The notes: generated from the sequence alone by a model not told the origin. DNA of 64,000 nt from Pedobacter sp. Leaf41 (GCF_001422545.1 NZ_LMLE01000001.1:596830-660829); one strand, 5' to 3'; shown: positions 26,874 through 36,429, counted from the first letter of the stretch. Made by a program: numbers and translations.

Positions 26874-27998
26874 ATGAAAATTAACAATTACCTAGTTGCA
26901 GTATTAATGGTTGCAACACTATTTTTCGGTTGCAAAAAAGATGAGGAAACCGCTCCTAATGGAAAAATGGGGATTACTGAAAATTCCCTCACCGGAAAAG
27001 TGAATGCGAAAACTGAATTATATGCAGTTTCAAACGACGGGAGAGGCTTCCAGCACGAATGGAAACTGGATGGAAAAGTAGTAAGTACCGCGTATAATTT
27101 CACTTTTACCCCCACTACTTCTGGTACATATATTATCGAATACAAAGGTTATAATGGGGCAGGCAGTTTTGAGCATACTTATACTATTAATGTTCCTGTG
27201 CCTGTAATTGGAGTAACGCCAACCAGTAGCAAATTTATCAGTAAAATTTTCGAGTATGCGCCAGCGCCTGGTCAGCACATTAACAATGCAAGTTTAGGCT
27301 CGCCAGAACAAGCACAAAAATTGGTTGGAAGTATAAACAACATGGTTTCTTTGGGTGGTTTTGGCGGTTACATTGTTTTTGGCTTCGACCATTCTGTTGT
27401 TAACCAAAACGGGGCAGATTTGGCCATCTACGGAAACCCTTTCGGTCCGCCGTATGCTTTTGCAGAGCCAGGTATTGTAATGGTAAGTCAGGATAAAAAC
27501 GGTAATGGCTTGCCAGATGATGAGTGGTTTGAACTGGCCGGAAGCGAGTACGAAAAGACAACTACCATTAAAAACTATGAAATTACTTACATTAACCCAA
27601 AAGCTGCTGCAAATGTTGCTTGGACAGATAACCAAGGCAATAGTGGTGTTGTAAATAACAGTGAGAAACGCATCAATTTTTATCCTTTGTTTGCTTCCAA
27701 TCAAGATAAGATTACGTTCAAAGGAACATTATTGCCGTCGACACTCAATACTTCGGGCATTGTAACCAATGCTGCCTTCGATTGGGGATACACCGATAGC
27801 TATTCAACTGGCGATGATTATAAAACCAAATTGTACAATAGTTTCGATATCGCCTGGGCGGTTGATGGCGCAGGTAAAAAGGTTAGCTTAAGTACAATTG
27901 ATTTTGTTAAAGTTTACACAGCGCAAAATGTAAACGCTGGCATTCTCGGCGAAATATCTACCGATGTTAAGGGGGCAACCGACTTAAATATTAAGTAA
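26874..27998 (+). CDS. PKD-domain surface lipoprotein of the cobalamin operon
   Basis: This 374-residue lipoprotein has the signal sequence MKINNYLVAVLMVATLFFGC (Cys20). A PKD/Ig-like domain spans about residues 35-110 (NGAGSFEHTYTINVPVP). A larger domain beginning near residue 120 (FEYAPAPGQHINNASLGSPE) contains GGYIVFGFDHSVVNQNGADLAIYGNP and an EF-hand-like DKNGNGLPDDEW loop that could bind calcium. It is the last gene of the riboswitch-controlled operon, so it probably assists cobalamin capture at the surface or binds a cobalamin-related ligand. I do not know a characterised function for this family. Confidence 0.7.
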   Translation: MKINNYLVAVLMVATLFFGCKKDEETAPNGKMGITENSLTGKVNAKTELYAVSNDGRGFQHEWKLDGKVVSTAYNFTFTPTTSGTYIIEYKGYNGAGSFEHTYTINVPVPVIGVTPTSSKFISKIFEYAPAPGQHINNASLGSPEQAQKLVGSINNMVSLGGFGGYIVFGFDHSVVNQNGADLAIYGNPFGPPYAFAEPGIVMVSQDKNGNGLPDDEWFELAGSEYEKTTTIKNYEITYINPKAAANVAWTDNQGNSGVVNNSEKRINFYPLFASNQDKITFKGTLLPSTLNTSGIVTNAAFDWGYTDSYSTGDDYKTKLYNSFDIAWAVDGAGKKVSLSTIDFVKVYTAQNVNAGILGEISTDVKGATDLNIK

Positions 27999-28022
27999 TT
28001 TTTTTTACGTTTCTCATCAATG

Positions 28023-28062
28023 ACAAGGCGCTGCTTATGGAAACATTTGTAGCGCTTTTGCT
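28023..28062 (+). terminator. Possible terminator of the cobalamin operon
   Basis: GGCGCT and AGCGCTTTTG can form a short stem with a loop of about 18 nt, 25-60 bases past the operon end. The stem and T run are weak, so this is tentative. Confidence 0.35.
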
Positions 28063-28108
28063 TTCAAGAACCTATTGCCTCCGAAAGGTTGGTACCAGTC
28101 GTAGAAAG

Positions 28109-28143
28109 GCTTGTCGAAATTACAATGATGCATTTCGACAAGC
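28109..28143. repeat. Intergenic inverted repeat GCTTGTCGAAAT
   Basis: Perfect 12-bp arms, GCTTGTCGAAAT (28109-28120) and ATTTCGACAAGC (28132-28143), surround an 11-nt loop. It lies between the convergent cobalamin operon and M42 peptidase gene and could fold in either transcript. Confidence 0.7.
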
Positions 28144-28198
28144 TCAATGCGACAGAAATTTAAAAAGGTGGGTGAGCTAGTGAGCTTCTTCTCAACTT

Positions 28199-29335
28199 TT
28201 ATTTAAATTCTCTAAAATCCTGTCCGTCTTTAATGTTCAATAAACTTTCGTAAATTAAGCTAATCACATTATCAACATCTTCTTTGTGTACCATTTCTAC
28301 TGTGGTATGCATGTAGCGTAAAGGCAGAGATATCAATGCCGAAGGAACGCCACCGTTTGAGTAAGCAAATGCATCGGTGTCCGTTCCCGTTGAGCGTGAA
28401 GAAGCCTGGCGTTGGAATGGAATTTCGTTTTTCTCAGCCGTTTTGATTAGTAATTTATTTAAATTGGTTTGAACTGCCGGAGCGTAAGAAACCACCGGAC
28501 CTTTACCTGCAGATAAATCGCCTTGCGTATTTTTGTTGATCATTGGCGTGGTTGTATCATGGGTTACGTCAGTTACAATGGCCACATTTGGTTTAATGCG
28601 TTGCGCAATCATTTCTGCTCCACGTAAGCCAATCTCTTCCTGTACGGAGTTTACAATGTATAAACCGAATGGAAGTTTTTTCTTGTTTTCTTTCAGCAAA
28701 CGGGCAACTTCGGCAATCATAAAACCGCCAACACGGTTATCTAAAGCACGACCAACATAATAGCGATCGTTTAATACCATAAATTCATCTTCGTAGGTGA
28801 TTACGCAGCCTACATGGATGCCCAATTTTTCTACTTCTTCTTTTGTGGTGCAACCGCAATCCAGAAAAATATTTTTCAATTCTGGTGCCTGTTCCTTTTC
28901 ACCATGACGCGTATGGATAGCTGGCCAGCCGAAAACTGCTTTAACCAGGCCTTTCTCCGTATGGATATTTACGCGTTTCGATGGCGCAATTTGATGGTCA
29001 GAGCCACCATTACGGATGACGTAAATTAAACCATCACTGGTGATGTAGTTTACATACCATGAAATTTCATCGGCATGCGCTTCTATTACCACTTTGTAAG
29101 GGGCTTTTGGGTTAATTACACCCACTGCAGTTCCGTAATTATCTACAAAATGCTCATCAATGTATGGTTTTAAATAGTTTAGCCATAATTTCTGGCCTTC
29201 CCATTCGTAACCTGTTGGAGCAGGATTGTTAATGTATTCTTCTAAAAATTGTAACGATTTTTTGGTTACAACAGTTACATGTTTTTTCTTATCCTCCGTT
29301 TTTGGCAGGTTAGCGTCTTCTTTTTTCTTAGCCAT
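28199..29335 (-). CDS. M42 family metallopeptidase (glutamyl aminopeptidase/endoglucanase-like)
   Basis: This 378-residue cytosolic metallopeptidase has all the usual M42 metal and catalytic motifs: the first His in VIEAHADE, the bridging Asp in ALDNRVGG, the general base Glu in VQEEIGLRGA, the metal Asp in VTDVTHD and the last His in RYMHTTVE. M42 enzymes are large tetrahedral aminopeptidases that use zinc or cobalt and clear peptides; the old name endoglucanase is misleading. A 27-residue lysine-rich N-terminal extension precedes the domain. The gene is convergent with the cobalamin operon and stands alone. Confidence 0.9.
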   Translation of the reverse strand: MAKKKEDANLPKTEDKKKHVTVVTKKSLQFLEEYINNPAPTGYEWEGQKLWLNYLKPYIDEHFVDNYGTAVGVINPKAPYKVVIEAHADEISWYVNYITSDGLIYVIRNGGSDHQIAPSKRVNIHTEKGLVKAVFGWPAIHTRHGEKEQAPELKNIFLDCGCTTKEEVEKLGIHVGCVITYEDEFMVLNDRYYVGRALDNRVGGFMIAEVARLLKENKKKLPFGLYIVNSVQEEIGLRGAEMIAQRIKPNVAIVTDVTHDTTTPMINKNTQGDLSAGKGPVVSYAPAVQTNLNKLLIKTAEKNEIPFQRQASSRSTGTDTDAFAYSNGGVPSALISLPLRYMHTTVEMVHKEDVDNVISLIYESLLNIKDGQDFREFK

Positions 29336-29470
29336 ATTTATTTATGATGTTAGATTCACGATTTTAGATTTGCGGTAGCAGACCCAGTCATCAATCAGAT
29401 TATATTTATGATTTTAGCTTTACAAATTCGAATAGGCGAGGTGTTAAATCGTCATTCGTCAATCTACAAT

Positions 29471-29884
29471 CTAAAATTCTTTCTCCATTACTACGAAATC
29501 ATAACCATCTTTAAAAAATGTTTTGTCGGTTTCATGGAATCCAAATTTATAATAAAATTCCTTAGCATTTACCCTTGCGTTGCACCAGAGTTTGCTTGCT
29601 TTCTGAATTTTACAAAAATCCAAGATATATTCCATTAGTTTCGATCCATAACCAGATTTTTGTGCTTCGTTTAAAATAGCGAGTTTTCTAAATTGGTAAA
29701 CATCGCCATCATGAAATAATGAAATTACGCCGGTTAATTTATGATCAGCGTATAAGCCAAAGTGAAGTCCATCAAAATCCTCTGGAAGTTTTACAGCCTC
29801 AAAAGGAAGCTCCGGATACATCACTTCATGACGGATACGCCAGGTAAGCGAAGGGAATATTTGTTCGATTTGGATTAGGGACAT
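29471..29884 (-). CDS. GNAT family N-acetyltransferase
   Basis: This 137-residue GNAT protein shows the acetyl-CoA pyrophosphate loop in the block FRKLAILNEAQKSGYGSKLM (about 66-85, variant Q/R-x-x-G-x-G/A), then LWCNARVNAKEFYYKFGF, the usual beta-6/alpha-4 region with FYxKFGF. The substrate is unknown; small-molecule or peptide amine acetylation is likely for this size. The preceding outer-membrane-like gene ends 2 bases upstream of its start, so they probably share a transcript. Codon use and style match the neighbours. Confidence 0.82.
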   Translation of the reverse strand: MSLIQIEQIFPSLTWRIRHEVMYPELPFEAVKLPEDFDGLHFGLYADHKLTGVISLFHDGDVYQFRKLAILNEAQKSGYGSKLMEYILDFCKIQKASKLWCNARVNAKEFYYKFGFHETDKTFFKDGYDFVVMEKEF

Positions 29885-29886
29885 GA

Positions 29887-30471
29887 TTATAGTAAATAAC
29901 TGAAGCCAATTCTGGCCAATATCGAAAACCGGCTACGATCAAAGTCTGTTTGAAACGATGGTCCGATTGCCAATTCAATGTTTGTGTTTTTTAATGTGTT
30001 TTTCTGAAAACCCCACAGAGGAGAAAAAGAATGGATATAATTTGTTGTATATCTTTGGTTTATTAAAATGGGTGCAATTAAATTATATTCTATTCCCAAA
30101 TAGCTTGCACTATGGGTTGTTGTTTTCTTTCTTAAATTTTCTTTTTTTGATAATTTAAAATAGTTTCTGAATCCTAAACCGAGTACTGGAGCAAAATTGA
30201 AAGCATAATCTATTCGAATTACATCACTATCATTGCTCGGTTGCTCCGGATAAAAAGGGACAACACTTTCAATTGCTGCACTAAAATATAAGCTTGATTG
30301 TTTTGATATTTTCTGTTCGCGTTCCAGGCCTATCCCCAGCAGATAGAGCTTAAATTTATTTAGGGATGTCACGGTCGGTGATTCATTTGCTTTTTCTTGT
30401 GCAATGGTCTTAGTATAGCAGATGCTAAATGAAATGATGAAAAGGAGCGGAGCAGTGAATTTAAATTTCAT
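29887..30471 (-). CDS. Exported hypothetical protein, possibly an outer-membrane barrel
   Basis: This 194-residue protein has a signal peptide (MKFKFTAPLLFIISFSICYTKTIAQ). The remainder has alternating hydrophobic and polar stretches with aromatics and glycines (LYLLGIGLEREQKI, FAPVLGLGFRNYF, FSILARIGFSYLL) and ends in a hydrophobic strand, the pattern of a small outer-membrane beta-barrel. I do not recognise the family. It sits between an MFS transporter gene (16 bases upstream) and a GNAT gene (2 bases downstream) on the same strand. Confidence 0.6.
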   Translation of the reverse strand: MKFKFTAPLLFIISFSICYTKTIAQEKANESPTVTSLNKFKLYLLGIGLEREQKISKQSSLYFSAAIESVVPFYPEQPSNDSDVIRIDYAFNFAPVLGLGFRNYFKLSKKENLRKKTTTHSASYLGIEYNLIAPILINQRYTTNYIHSFSPLWGFQKNTLKNTNIELAIGPSFQTDFDRSRFSILARIGFSYLL

Positions 30472-30487
30472 AGAATGTGATAGCGGT

Positions 30488-31651
30488 TTAGATCGATTGT
30501 TGTTTTCTGCCGTAGAATAGATAAATTAAAATATTGATGATGATAATTGCCGTCATGCCGTAGCAAAACATAGCCCAGCCGCCTTGTGCCCAAAGCCATA
30601 AGCCTAAGGCCGAACCGCAACTGGCGCCAATAAAACTAACCGACATAAAAATCGTATTTAAGCGATTTCTCGCCTCGGGTATGAGGGTGTAAATTCTGGT
30701 TTGGTTGGTTACATGAATGGCTTGCTGACCGATATCGATGAGTACAATGCCAATCACAAAAAGGTATAAGTGGTTGCCAGTGAAGTAAAATAAAGCTACA
30801 CTGATGAGTTGCAGGATAAAGCCGATCATTAAATTCTTCCGAGGGTTGTTGCCATCGCTTAGCTTCCCTACAAGCGGCGCAGCTAAAGCACCAGCAGCAC
30901 CGGCAATGCCAAATAAACCAATTTGTAAGGTTTGAAAATTAAACGGGGGATTGGCTAAAAACAAAACCATGGTTGTCCAGAAAGCACTAATAATAGCAAA
31001 GGCCAAAAAGTTGATAATAGAAGTTTCGCGGAGCACAGGTTGAGATTTAATATAGCTAAACATCGAGCCCATTAATTGCTTGTAACTTCCCTTAAAAGCC
31101 GGAAAGCTTTGAGGAAAGCGTTTCGCCATTAAGGCAATAAGTAATAAACAAATGCCTGCGGCGATATAATAAACTGCCCTCCAGCCAAGCCAGAATCCAA
31201 TACTTCCGCTTACTGCTCGAGAGGCCAGAATACCTACCAGCAAACCGCTCATAATCATGCCAATGTTGGCGCCACGATTTTCATCGGTGCTCAGGTTCGC
31301 GGCTAAAGGCAGTATTAATTGAGGTACAATGGAGCAGATGCCAATAAGCAGCGAGGCGATTTCCAATAAGAAAAAAGAATGTGAAACGGCTGCTGTTAAT
31401 AGCGCCAAAATGGCCATTCCAGTTATGATTAAAATCTGCTTTTTGCGCTCAAACATATCGCCCAGCGGCACAAGTAAAAACAAACCAAAAGCATAACCAA
31501 TCTGAGTGATGTAGGTAATTCTGCCTGCGAAAGTTTCGGTTAACTTAAACTCTTCTGCAATTAAAATAACTAATGGTTGGCAGTAATAAATATTGGCAAC
31601 AATAAGGCCGGTGCAGAAGGCCATGAGGAGGATGTCTATGCGTTTTAGCAT
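30488..31651 (-). CDS. MFS transporter (drug/metabolite efflux type)
   Basis: This 387-residue integral membrane protein has twelve predicted helices. The loop between helices 2 and 3 reads GLFLLVPLGDMFERKKQIL, the MFS motif A (GxLaDrxGrkxxl) in degenerate form. The second repeat of the motif is in GKLSDGNNPRKNLM near residue 265. Overall it resembles the DHA1-like group that exports sugars, arabinose or drugs (YnfM/AraJ-like). The substrate cannot be read. It probably heads a three-gene unit with the barrel-like protein and GNAT genes downstream. Confidence 0.88.
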   Translation of the reverse strand: MLKRIDILLMAFCTGLIVANIYYCQPLVILIAEEFKLTETFAGRITYITQIGYAFGLFLLVPLGDMFERKKQILIITGMAILALLTAAVSHSFFLLEIASLLIGICSIVPQLILPLAANLSTDENRGANIGMIMSGLLVGILASRAVSGSIGFWLGWRAVYYIAAGICLLLIALMAKRFPQSFPAFKGSYKQLMGSMFSYIKSQPVLRETSIINFLAFAIISAFWTTMVLFLANPPFNFQTLQIGLFGIAGAAGALAAPLVGKLSDGNNPRKNLMIGFILQLISVALFYFTGNHLYLFVIGIVLIDIGQQAIHVTNQTRIYTLIPEARNRLNTIFMSVSFIGASCGSALGLWLWAQGGWAMFCYGMTAIIIINILIYLFYGRKQQSI

Positions 31652-31746
31652 GTAAAGGAAAAGTTAAAAGTAAAGAGTTCAAAGTTGAAAGTGCGGGGGA
31701 CGAAGGTAGCTAAAGGTTAATGTTTGCTCTTTTATCTTTACTCCTT

Positions 31747-33288
31747 TTACAAAGGTATATTTCCATGTTTTTTACGAGGACTGTTAACCACTTTATTTTC
31801 TAACATCTTGAAAGCCTTAATCAGTTTTATCCGGGTTTGCGAAGGTTCAATTACCTCATCAATAAAGCCACGTTCGGCGGCACGGTAAGGGTTGGCAAAG
31901 ATATCCGAATAAAGTTTTTCTTTTTCCAGCCATTTCTCCTGAGGGTTTTCTGCAGTAGTAATTTCCTTTTTAAAGATAATTTCTGCAGCTCCTTTCGCAC
32001 CCATCACCGCTATTTCAGCACTTGGCCAGGCGTAGTTCATATCAGCGCCAATGTGCTTACTGTTCATCACATCGTAAGCACCGCCATAAGCTTTCCTGGT
32101 AATTACTGTAATTCGCGGCACAGTAGCCTCGCTAAAAGCATAAAGCAATTTCGCACCGTTGGTAATAATGCCGTTCCATTCCTGATCGGTTCCTGGTAAA
32201 AAACCTGGAACATCTTCAAAAACCAGTAAAGGAATATTAAAACAATCGCAGAAACGAACAAAACGAGCCGCTTTCGCAGAAGAATTACTATCTAAAACGC
32301 CTGCCAGATAAGCAGGCTGATTGGCTACAATACCAATACTTCGTCCAGCCAAACGGGCAAAACCAACCACAATATTTTCAGCAAAATCTTTATGGACCTC
32401 CAGAAAACTATCTGCGTCAGTAACCTCTGCAATAATTTCGCGAATGTCATAAGGTTGAGAGGCATTTTGTGGCATAAAAGTATTTAACACAGTTCTGCTT
32501 TCGTCGCTACTTTCGTACTGAAGTTGAGTAGGTATTTCCTCGCAATTTTGAGGCATATAACTTAGGAGTTTCTTAACATGGTTAATGGCTTCAATTTCAT
32601 TGGTGCAGGCAAAATGTGTCACACCCGATTTTGTGGCATGTGTAGTTGCACCACCCAATTCCTCCGAGGTTACTTCTTCATGCGTTACCGTCTTCACTAC
32701 ATTTGGCCCGGTTACAAACATGTAGGAAGTGTTCTCTACCATCAAAATGAAATCGGTAATGGCAGGCGAGTACACCGCACCTCCGGCACATGGCCCCATA
32801 ATAGCCGAAAGCTGCGGGATGACACCCGAGGCCTGAACATTTTTATAAAAGATATCAGCATAACCGCCTAAAGAAACTACTCCTTCTTGAATTCGGGCAC
32901 CTCCGCTATCGTTTAAGCCAATTAAAGGTGCGCCATTTTTCATCGCCAAATCCATTAACTTGCAAATTTTTTCTGCATGCGTTTCAGAAAGCGATCCTCC
33001 AAAAACAGTAAAATCTTGAGAGAAAACATAGGTAAGCCTGCCGTTAATGGTTCCATAGCCGGTGACTACACCATCTCCCAGAAATTTTTCGCGTTCCATC
33101 CCGAAATCCGTACTGCGATGGGTAACCAGCATACCAATTTCTTCAAAACTACCTTCATCCATTAAAAAGTGAATGCGTTCCCGGGCCGTAAGTTTACCTT
33201 TTTTATGTTGGCTATCTATTCGAGCCTGTCCGCCACCAAGCTTTGCCTGGTTAATTTTATCTTGAAGTAATGCTATTTTCTTATCCAT
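31747..33288 (-). CDS. pccB: Acyl-CoA carboxylase beta subunit (propionyl-CoA carboxylase/methylmalonyl-CoA decarboxylase type)
   Basis: This 513-residue carboxyltransferase has both crotonase-like halves. The N-terminal half has [19 protein letters not shown] and the oxyanion-hole-like [12 protein letters not shown]. The C-terminal half has [11 protein letters not shown] and [12 protein letters not shown] with [11 protein letters not shown]. Members move the carboxyl group between biotin and propionyl- or acetyl-CoA, in the methylmalonyl-CoA route of propionate metabolism or in lipid synthesis. The biotin carboxylase and biotin carrier genes are not adjacent, so which holoenzyme it serves is open. 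The symbol follows the common name and is tentative. Confidence 0.85.
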   Translation of the reverse strand: MDKKIALLQDKINQAKLGGGQARIDSQHKKGKLTARERIHFLMDEGSFEEIGMLVTHRSTDFGMEREKFLGDGVVTGYGTINGRLTYVFSQDFTVFGGSLSETHAEKICKLMDLAMKNGAPLIGLNDSGGARIQEGVVSLGGYADIFYKNVQASGVIPQLSAIMGPCAGGAVYSPAITDFILMVENTSYMFVTGPNVVKTVTHEEVTSEELGGATTHATKSGVTHFACTNEIEAINHVKKLLSYMPQNCEEIPTQLQYESSDESRTVLNTFMPQNASQPYDIREIIAEVTDADSFLEVHKDFAENIVVGFARLAGRSIGIVANQPAYLAGVLDSNSSAKAARFVRFCDCFNIPLLVFEDVPGFLPGTDQEWNGIITNGAKLLYAFSEATVPRITVITRKAYGGAYDVMNSKHIGADMNYAWPSAEIAVMGAKGAAEIIFKKEITTAENPQEKWLEKEKLYSDIFANPYRAAERGFIDEVIEPSQTRIKLIKAFKMLENKVVNSPRKKHGNIPL

Positions 33289-33626
33289 TGCTGATAATAT
33301 GTGGATTTAAAATTAAAAATTAACAACGGTAATGCAAGCTTAAGTGGAGAAGTTTGTAAGAGAATGATCTTCATATTTCACTTATAGTTGAATGTCTTTA
33401 AAAACGAAAACCGACGCAACTTTTATTTCTTTCTAACATTATAGCGTAAGCAATCCATACATAAAGCGCTCCTTAAAGCTGGAATTTAATTAAAGGCTCG
33501 TCAGCTTGATGCTTTAAAACTATTTTACTAAATTGAATATCATCAGAATAAGGGTTTAATCAGCAAATAAACTGTTGTATTACAAATATTTTACAACCCA
33601 TTGTGCTGAAAAACCAATTATCCGTT
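33289..33626. other. Intergenic region upstream of the SulP/carbonic anhydrase locus
   Basis: This is a divergent intergenic region between the carboxylase and the small exported protein gene. I saw no gene, repeat or RNA element in it apart from the promoter element at its right end. Confidence 0.4.
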
Positions 33627-33634
33627 TATTTTTG
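33627..33634 (+). promoter_or_regulatory. Bacteroidota -7 promoter element
   Basis: TATTTTTG matches TAnnTTTG and lies 29 bases before the ATG at 33664. A TTG at 33601-33603 is a possible -33 element, a little farther away than usual. Confidence 0.45.
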
Positions 33635-33663
33635 CAAACAACATTAGAATAAGATTAGAAAAA

Positions 33664-34008
33664 ATGTTTTTGAGAAAATACAAATACACAATCGTTGCAG
33701 CATTTATGCTTATCTTCTCCGCGAAGATGGCTATTTCTGGTGCGCCTGTTTTTTGTTCCAGTATCGATAAGGAAATTATGAACGCTGTAATCATGCAAAT
33801 CGAGTTAGAGCATGAAGGCGGTAAAGACTCCGCCAAAGACACTGCAAAATTCTCCGATTTCAAGCTTATCGAGCTAAACCATCCCATCTTTTCTTACGAG
33901 TTCTCTTCCAGTCATTTCTTTTTGAAGAGCAGTTTTATTGAGCATTTCAAGCGGTATGTAGATCCATATCACCCTACAGTTCCAACACCGCCACCAAATT
34001 TTATCTAG
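33664..34008 (+). CDS. Small exported protein of unknown function upstream of SulP
   Basis: This 114-residue protein has a hydrophobic N-terminus (YTIVAAFMLIFSAKMAIS, about residues 8-25) that looks like a signal peptide or anchor. A short acidic helix follows (IELEHEGGKDSAKD), then aromatic-rich stretches and a proline-rich C-terminus (TPPPNF). I do not recognise a family. It is on the same strand as the SulP and carbonic anhydrase genes with a 125-base gap. An opposing frame at 33618-33887 has no such features and was rejected. Confidence 0.6.
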   Translation: MFLRKYKYTIVAAFMLIFSAKMAISGAPVFCSSIDKEIMNAVIMQIELEHEGGKDSAKDTAKFSDFKLIELNHPIFSYEFSSSHFFLKSSFIEHFKRYVDPYHPTVPTPPPNFI

Positions 34009-34133
34009 TTTTTTCTTTTCGGGATAGGTTTAATATGCAAACATGTTTAAGCTGCTGAGCAAATACTCAATAGGTTCAACAACACCGTTCCCCGCGATTT
34101 ATTCGTTAAAATTTACTAGATAATTATATCGTT

Positions 34134-35738
34134 ATGCAAAAGTTTAACCCGGCCTTTTCAGGTTCGGACGTGAAGAAATATTTTCTTGCCAAGAATTTAA
34201 AGAAAGATCTTCCATCAAGTATTGTTGTTTTTTTGGTGGCATTGCCACTTTGTTTAGGTATTGCACTAGCTTCGGGTGCACCGTTATTTGCCGGCCTTAT
34301 TACCGGTATAATTGGAGGGATTGTTGTTGCTTCTGTAAGTGGATCGCAGCTCAGCGTAAGCGGACCAGCTGCTGGTTTAACCGTAATTGTTTTCGGAGCC
34401 ATCACCTCTTTGGGCCCATATCCAACATTCCTGTTAGCGGTTGTGCTCGCTGGTGTTTTCCAGTTAATTTTAGGATTAATAAAGGCAGGTACCATCGGCA
34501 ATTATTTCCCGTCAAGTGTTATTGAAGGAATGCTGGCCGCTATTGGTTTAATTTTAATTTTAAAACAGCTTCCGCATGCCTTAGGGGTTGATACCGATTT
34601 CAGTGGTGATGAAGGTTTTTTTCAGCAAGATCACGAAAATACATTTTCAGCTATATCAGCAGCAATCAGTCATTTTAGTCTCGCTGCGGTTGCCATCAGT
34701 TTATTGTCCATTGCCATACTAATCATCTGGCCGAAAATAAGGCAACTGGCCATTGTACCCGCACCGTTAATTGTAGTAATAATCGGCGTAATCGGAACCA
34801 TGATTTTTGCCGGTACTGCCTATCCGTTAAGGGCTGATCAGATGGTTAAGATCCCAGTGATAGATGGTTTTAACGGGTTTTTGGGTTTGTTTACCATGCC
34901 CGATTTTAATCAGCTAGGCAACAAAAATGTTTATATTGTGGCATTAACGATTGCGGTGGTAGCCAGTTTGGAAACGCTGCTGAGTATTGAGGCGGTAGAT
35001 AAAATTGACCCCATTAAACGGGTATCACCAACAAACAGAGAATTAATTGCTCAGGGAATTGGCAATATTACCAGCGGTATGGTTGGTGGTTTACCAATGA
35101 CTTCAGTAATTGTAAGAAGTTCTGCAAATGTAAACTCTGGTGGTAGAACTAAAATGTCGGCAATTTTTCATGGCGTTTGGCTGCTGCTTTCATTGCTGTT
35201 TATTCCGAAAATTATTAATATGATTCCCCTGTCTTGTCTGGCGGCAATTTTATTGGTTACGGGTTATAAACTCACCAGAATCGGGTTATTTAAACACATG
35301 TACCACAAAGGTTGGGACCAGTTTGTACCTTTTGTAGTTACGGTTGTAGCCGTATTGTTTACTGATTTGCTAAAAGGTGTTGCGATAGGCATGTTGGTGT
35401 CGATCTTTTATCTGTTGCGTACAAACATGCGTAACCCTTACTTTTATAGAATTACCAACGAAGGCGATAAAAAGAACATCAGAATTAAACTGGCAGAAGA
35501 AGTTTCTTTCTTAAATAAAGCAGCGATACAAGTAGTTTTAACGAATATTCCTCGCGAAACAAATGTAATAATCGATGGTTCAAACGCCAGGTACATCGAC
35601 CCGGATGTATTGGAAACCATTTTCAATTACAAGCATAATGCCTATACCAAGGGTATTATTGTAACATTAGAGAACGTACAGAAACATTATAGTGTACCGA
35701 AATTGACCAACAAAGTAGTAGAGGATATTAATAAATAA
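34134..35738 (+). CDS. SulP family inorganic anion transporter
   Basis: This 534-residue SulP/SLC26 transporter has a membrane domain of about 12-14 helices. Family phrases are VALPLCLGIALASGAPLFAG, SVSGPAAGLTVIVFG and the conserved LSIEAVDKIDP and SVIVRSSANVNSGGRTK. A short cytosolic STAS-like domain (about 440-534, with NVIIDGSNARYIDPDVLE) closes the protein. The carbonic anhydrase gene starts 5 bases after its stop. This pairing is known in many bacteria for bicarbonate uptake, so bicarbonate rather than sulphate is the likely substrate. Ion coupling (sodium or proton) is not visible. Confidence 0.92.
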   Translation: MQKFNPAFSGSDVKKYFLAKNLKKDLPSSIVVFLVALPLCLGIALASGAPLFAGLITGIIGGIVVASVSGSQLSVSGPAAGLTVIVFGAITSLGPYPTFLLAVVLAGVFQLILGLIKAGTIGNYFPSSVIEGMLAAIGLILILKQLPHALGVDTDFSGDEGFFQQDHENTFSAISAAISHFSLAAVAISLLSIAILIIWPKIRQLAIVPAPLIVVIIGVIGTMIFAGTAYPLRADQMVKIPVIDGFNGFLGLFTMPDFNQLGNKNVYIVALTIAVVASLETLLSIEAVDKIDPIKRVSPTNRELIAQGIGNITSGMVGGLPMTSVIVRSSANVNSGGRTKMSAIFHGVWLLLSLLFIPKIINMIPLSCLAAILLVTGYKLTRIGLFKHMYHKGWDQFVPFVVTVVAVLFTDLLKGVAIGMLVSIFYLLRTNMRNPYFYRITNEGDKKNIRIKLAEEVSFLNKAAIQVVLTNIPRETNVIIDGSNARYIDPDVLETIFNYKHNAYTKGIIVTLENVQKHYSVPKLTNKVVEDINK

Positions 35739-35743
35739 CAGCC

Positions 35744-36400
35744 ATGTGCGCAAAAACAATAGAGACAGAAAACATCAGTTACAAAACCCTTTTGCAAGGA
35801 AACAGAGATTGGGTTAAGGATACGATTGATAGTGATCCAAATTTCTTTGATAAGCTATCTGAAGGTCAAAATCCACCCGTATTGTGGATTGGTTGTTCAG
35901 ATAGCCGGGTTCCGGCAAACCAGATTACAAATACTAAACCAGGAGATATTTTTGTACATAGAAACATTGCCAATGTAGTGGTACATACCGATATGAACAT
36001 GCTTTCGGTACTGGATTATTCCGTAAATGTTTTAAAAGTAAAACACGTAATTGTTTGTGGTCATTACGGTTGCGGTGGAGTAAAAGCCGCCCTGGGTAAT
36101 AAACAAGTGGGGATTATTGATAACTGGTTGCGAAACATTCGCGATGTTTATCGTACCCATGAACGTGAAATGGCAACCATCAAAGATCCCGATCAACGCT
36201 TTGATCGGTTGGTAGAACTGAACGCCATTGAAGGAGCATCAAATATTATGAATACCTCCATTGTACAAGCTGCCTGGGCCGACGGTCAGGATTTAGCAGT
36301 TCATGCATGGGTTTACAGCCTTAAAACAGGCATCATTAAAGATATGAAAGTTACTTGTAACTGCCTTGATGATGTTGCGCCTGCGTTTAAGGTGGGTTAA
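35744..36400 (+). CDS. Beta-class carbonic anhydrase
   Basis: This 218-residue beta-carbonic anhydrase has the zinc ligands in order: Cys51 and the dyad Asp53-Arg55 in WIGCSDSRVPAN, then His107 and Cys110 in VCGHYGCGG. It converts bicarbonate and CO2. Co-transcription with the SulP transporter implies that it equilibrates imported bicarbonate for carboxylases, for example the acyl-CoA carboxylase encoded nearby. The length is normal and no signal peptide is present, so it is cytosolic. A terminator follows directly. Confidence 0.95.
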   Translation: MCAKTIETENISYKTLLQGNRDWVKDTIDSDPNFFDKLSEGQNPPVLWIGCSDSRVPANQITNTKPGDIFVHRNIANVVVHTDMNMLSVLDYSVNVLKVKHVIVCGHYGCGGVKAALGNKQVGIIDNWLRNIRDVYRTHEREMATIKDPDQRFDRLVELNAIEGASNIMNTSIVQAAWADGQDLAVHAWVYSLKTGIIKDMKVTCNCLDDVAPAFKVG

Positions 36401-36429
36401 AACACATCCCGATAGTATAATTAGTTTTA

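Noticed and set aside
33618..33887. 89-residue minus-strand frame opposite the small exported protein
   Set aside because: The plus-strand frame has a signal peptide, a promoter and operon context; this one has none.
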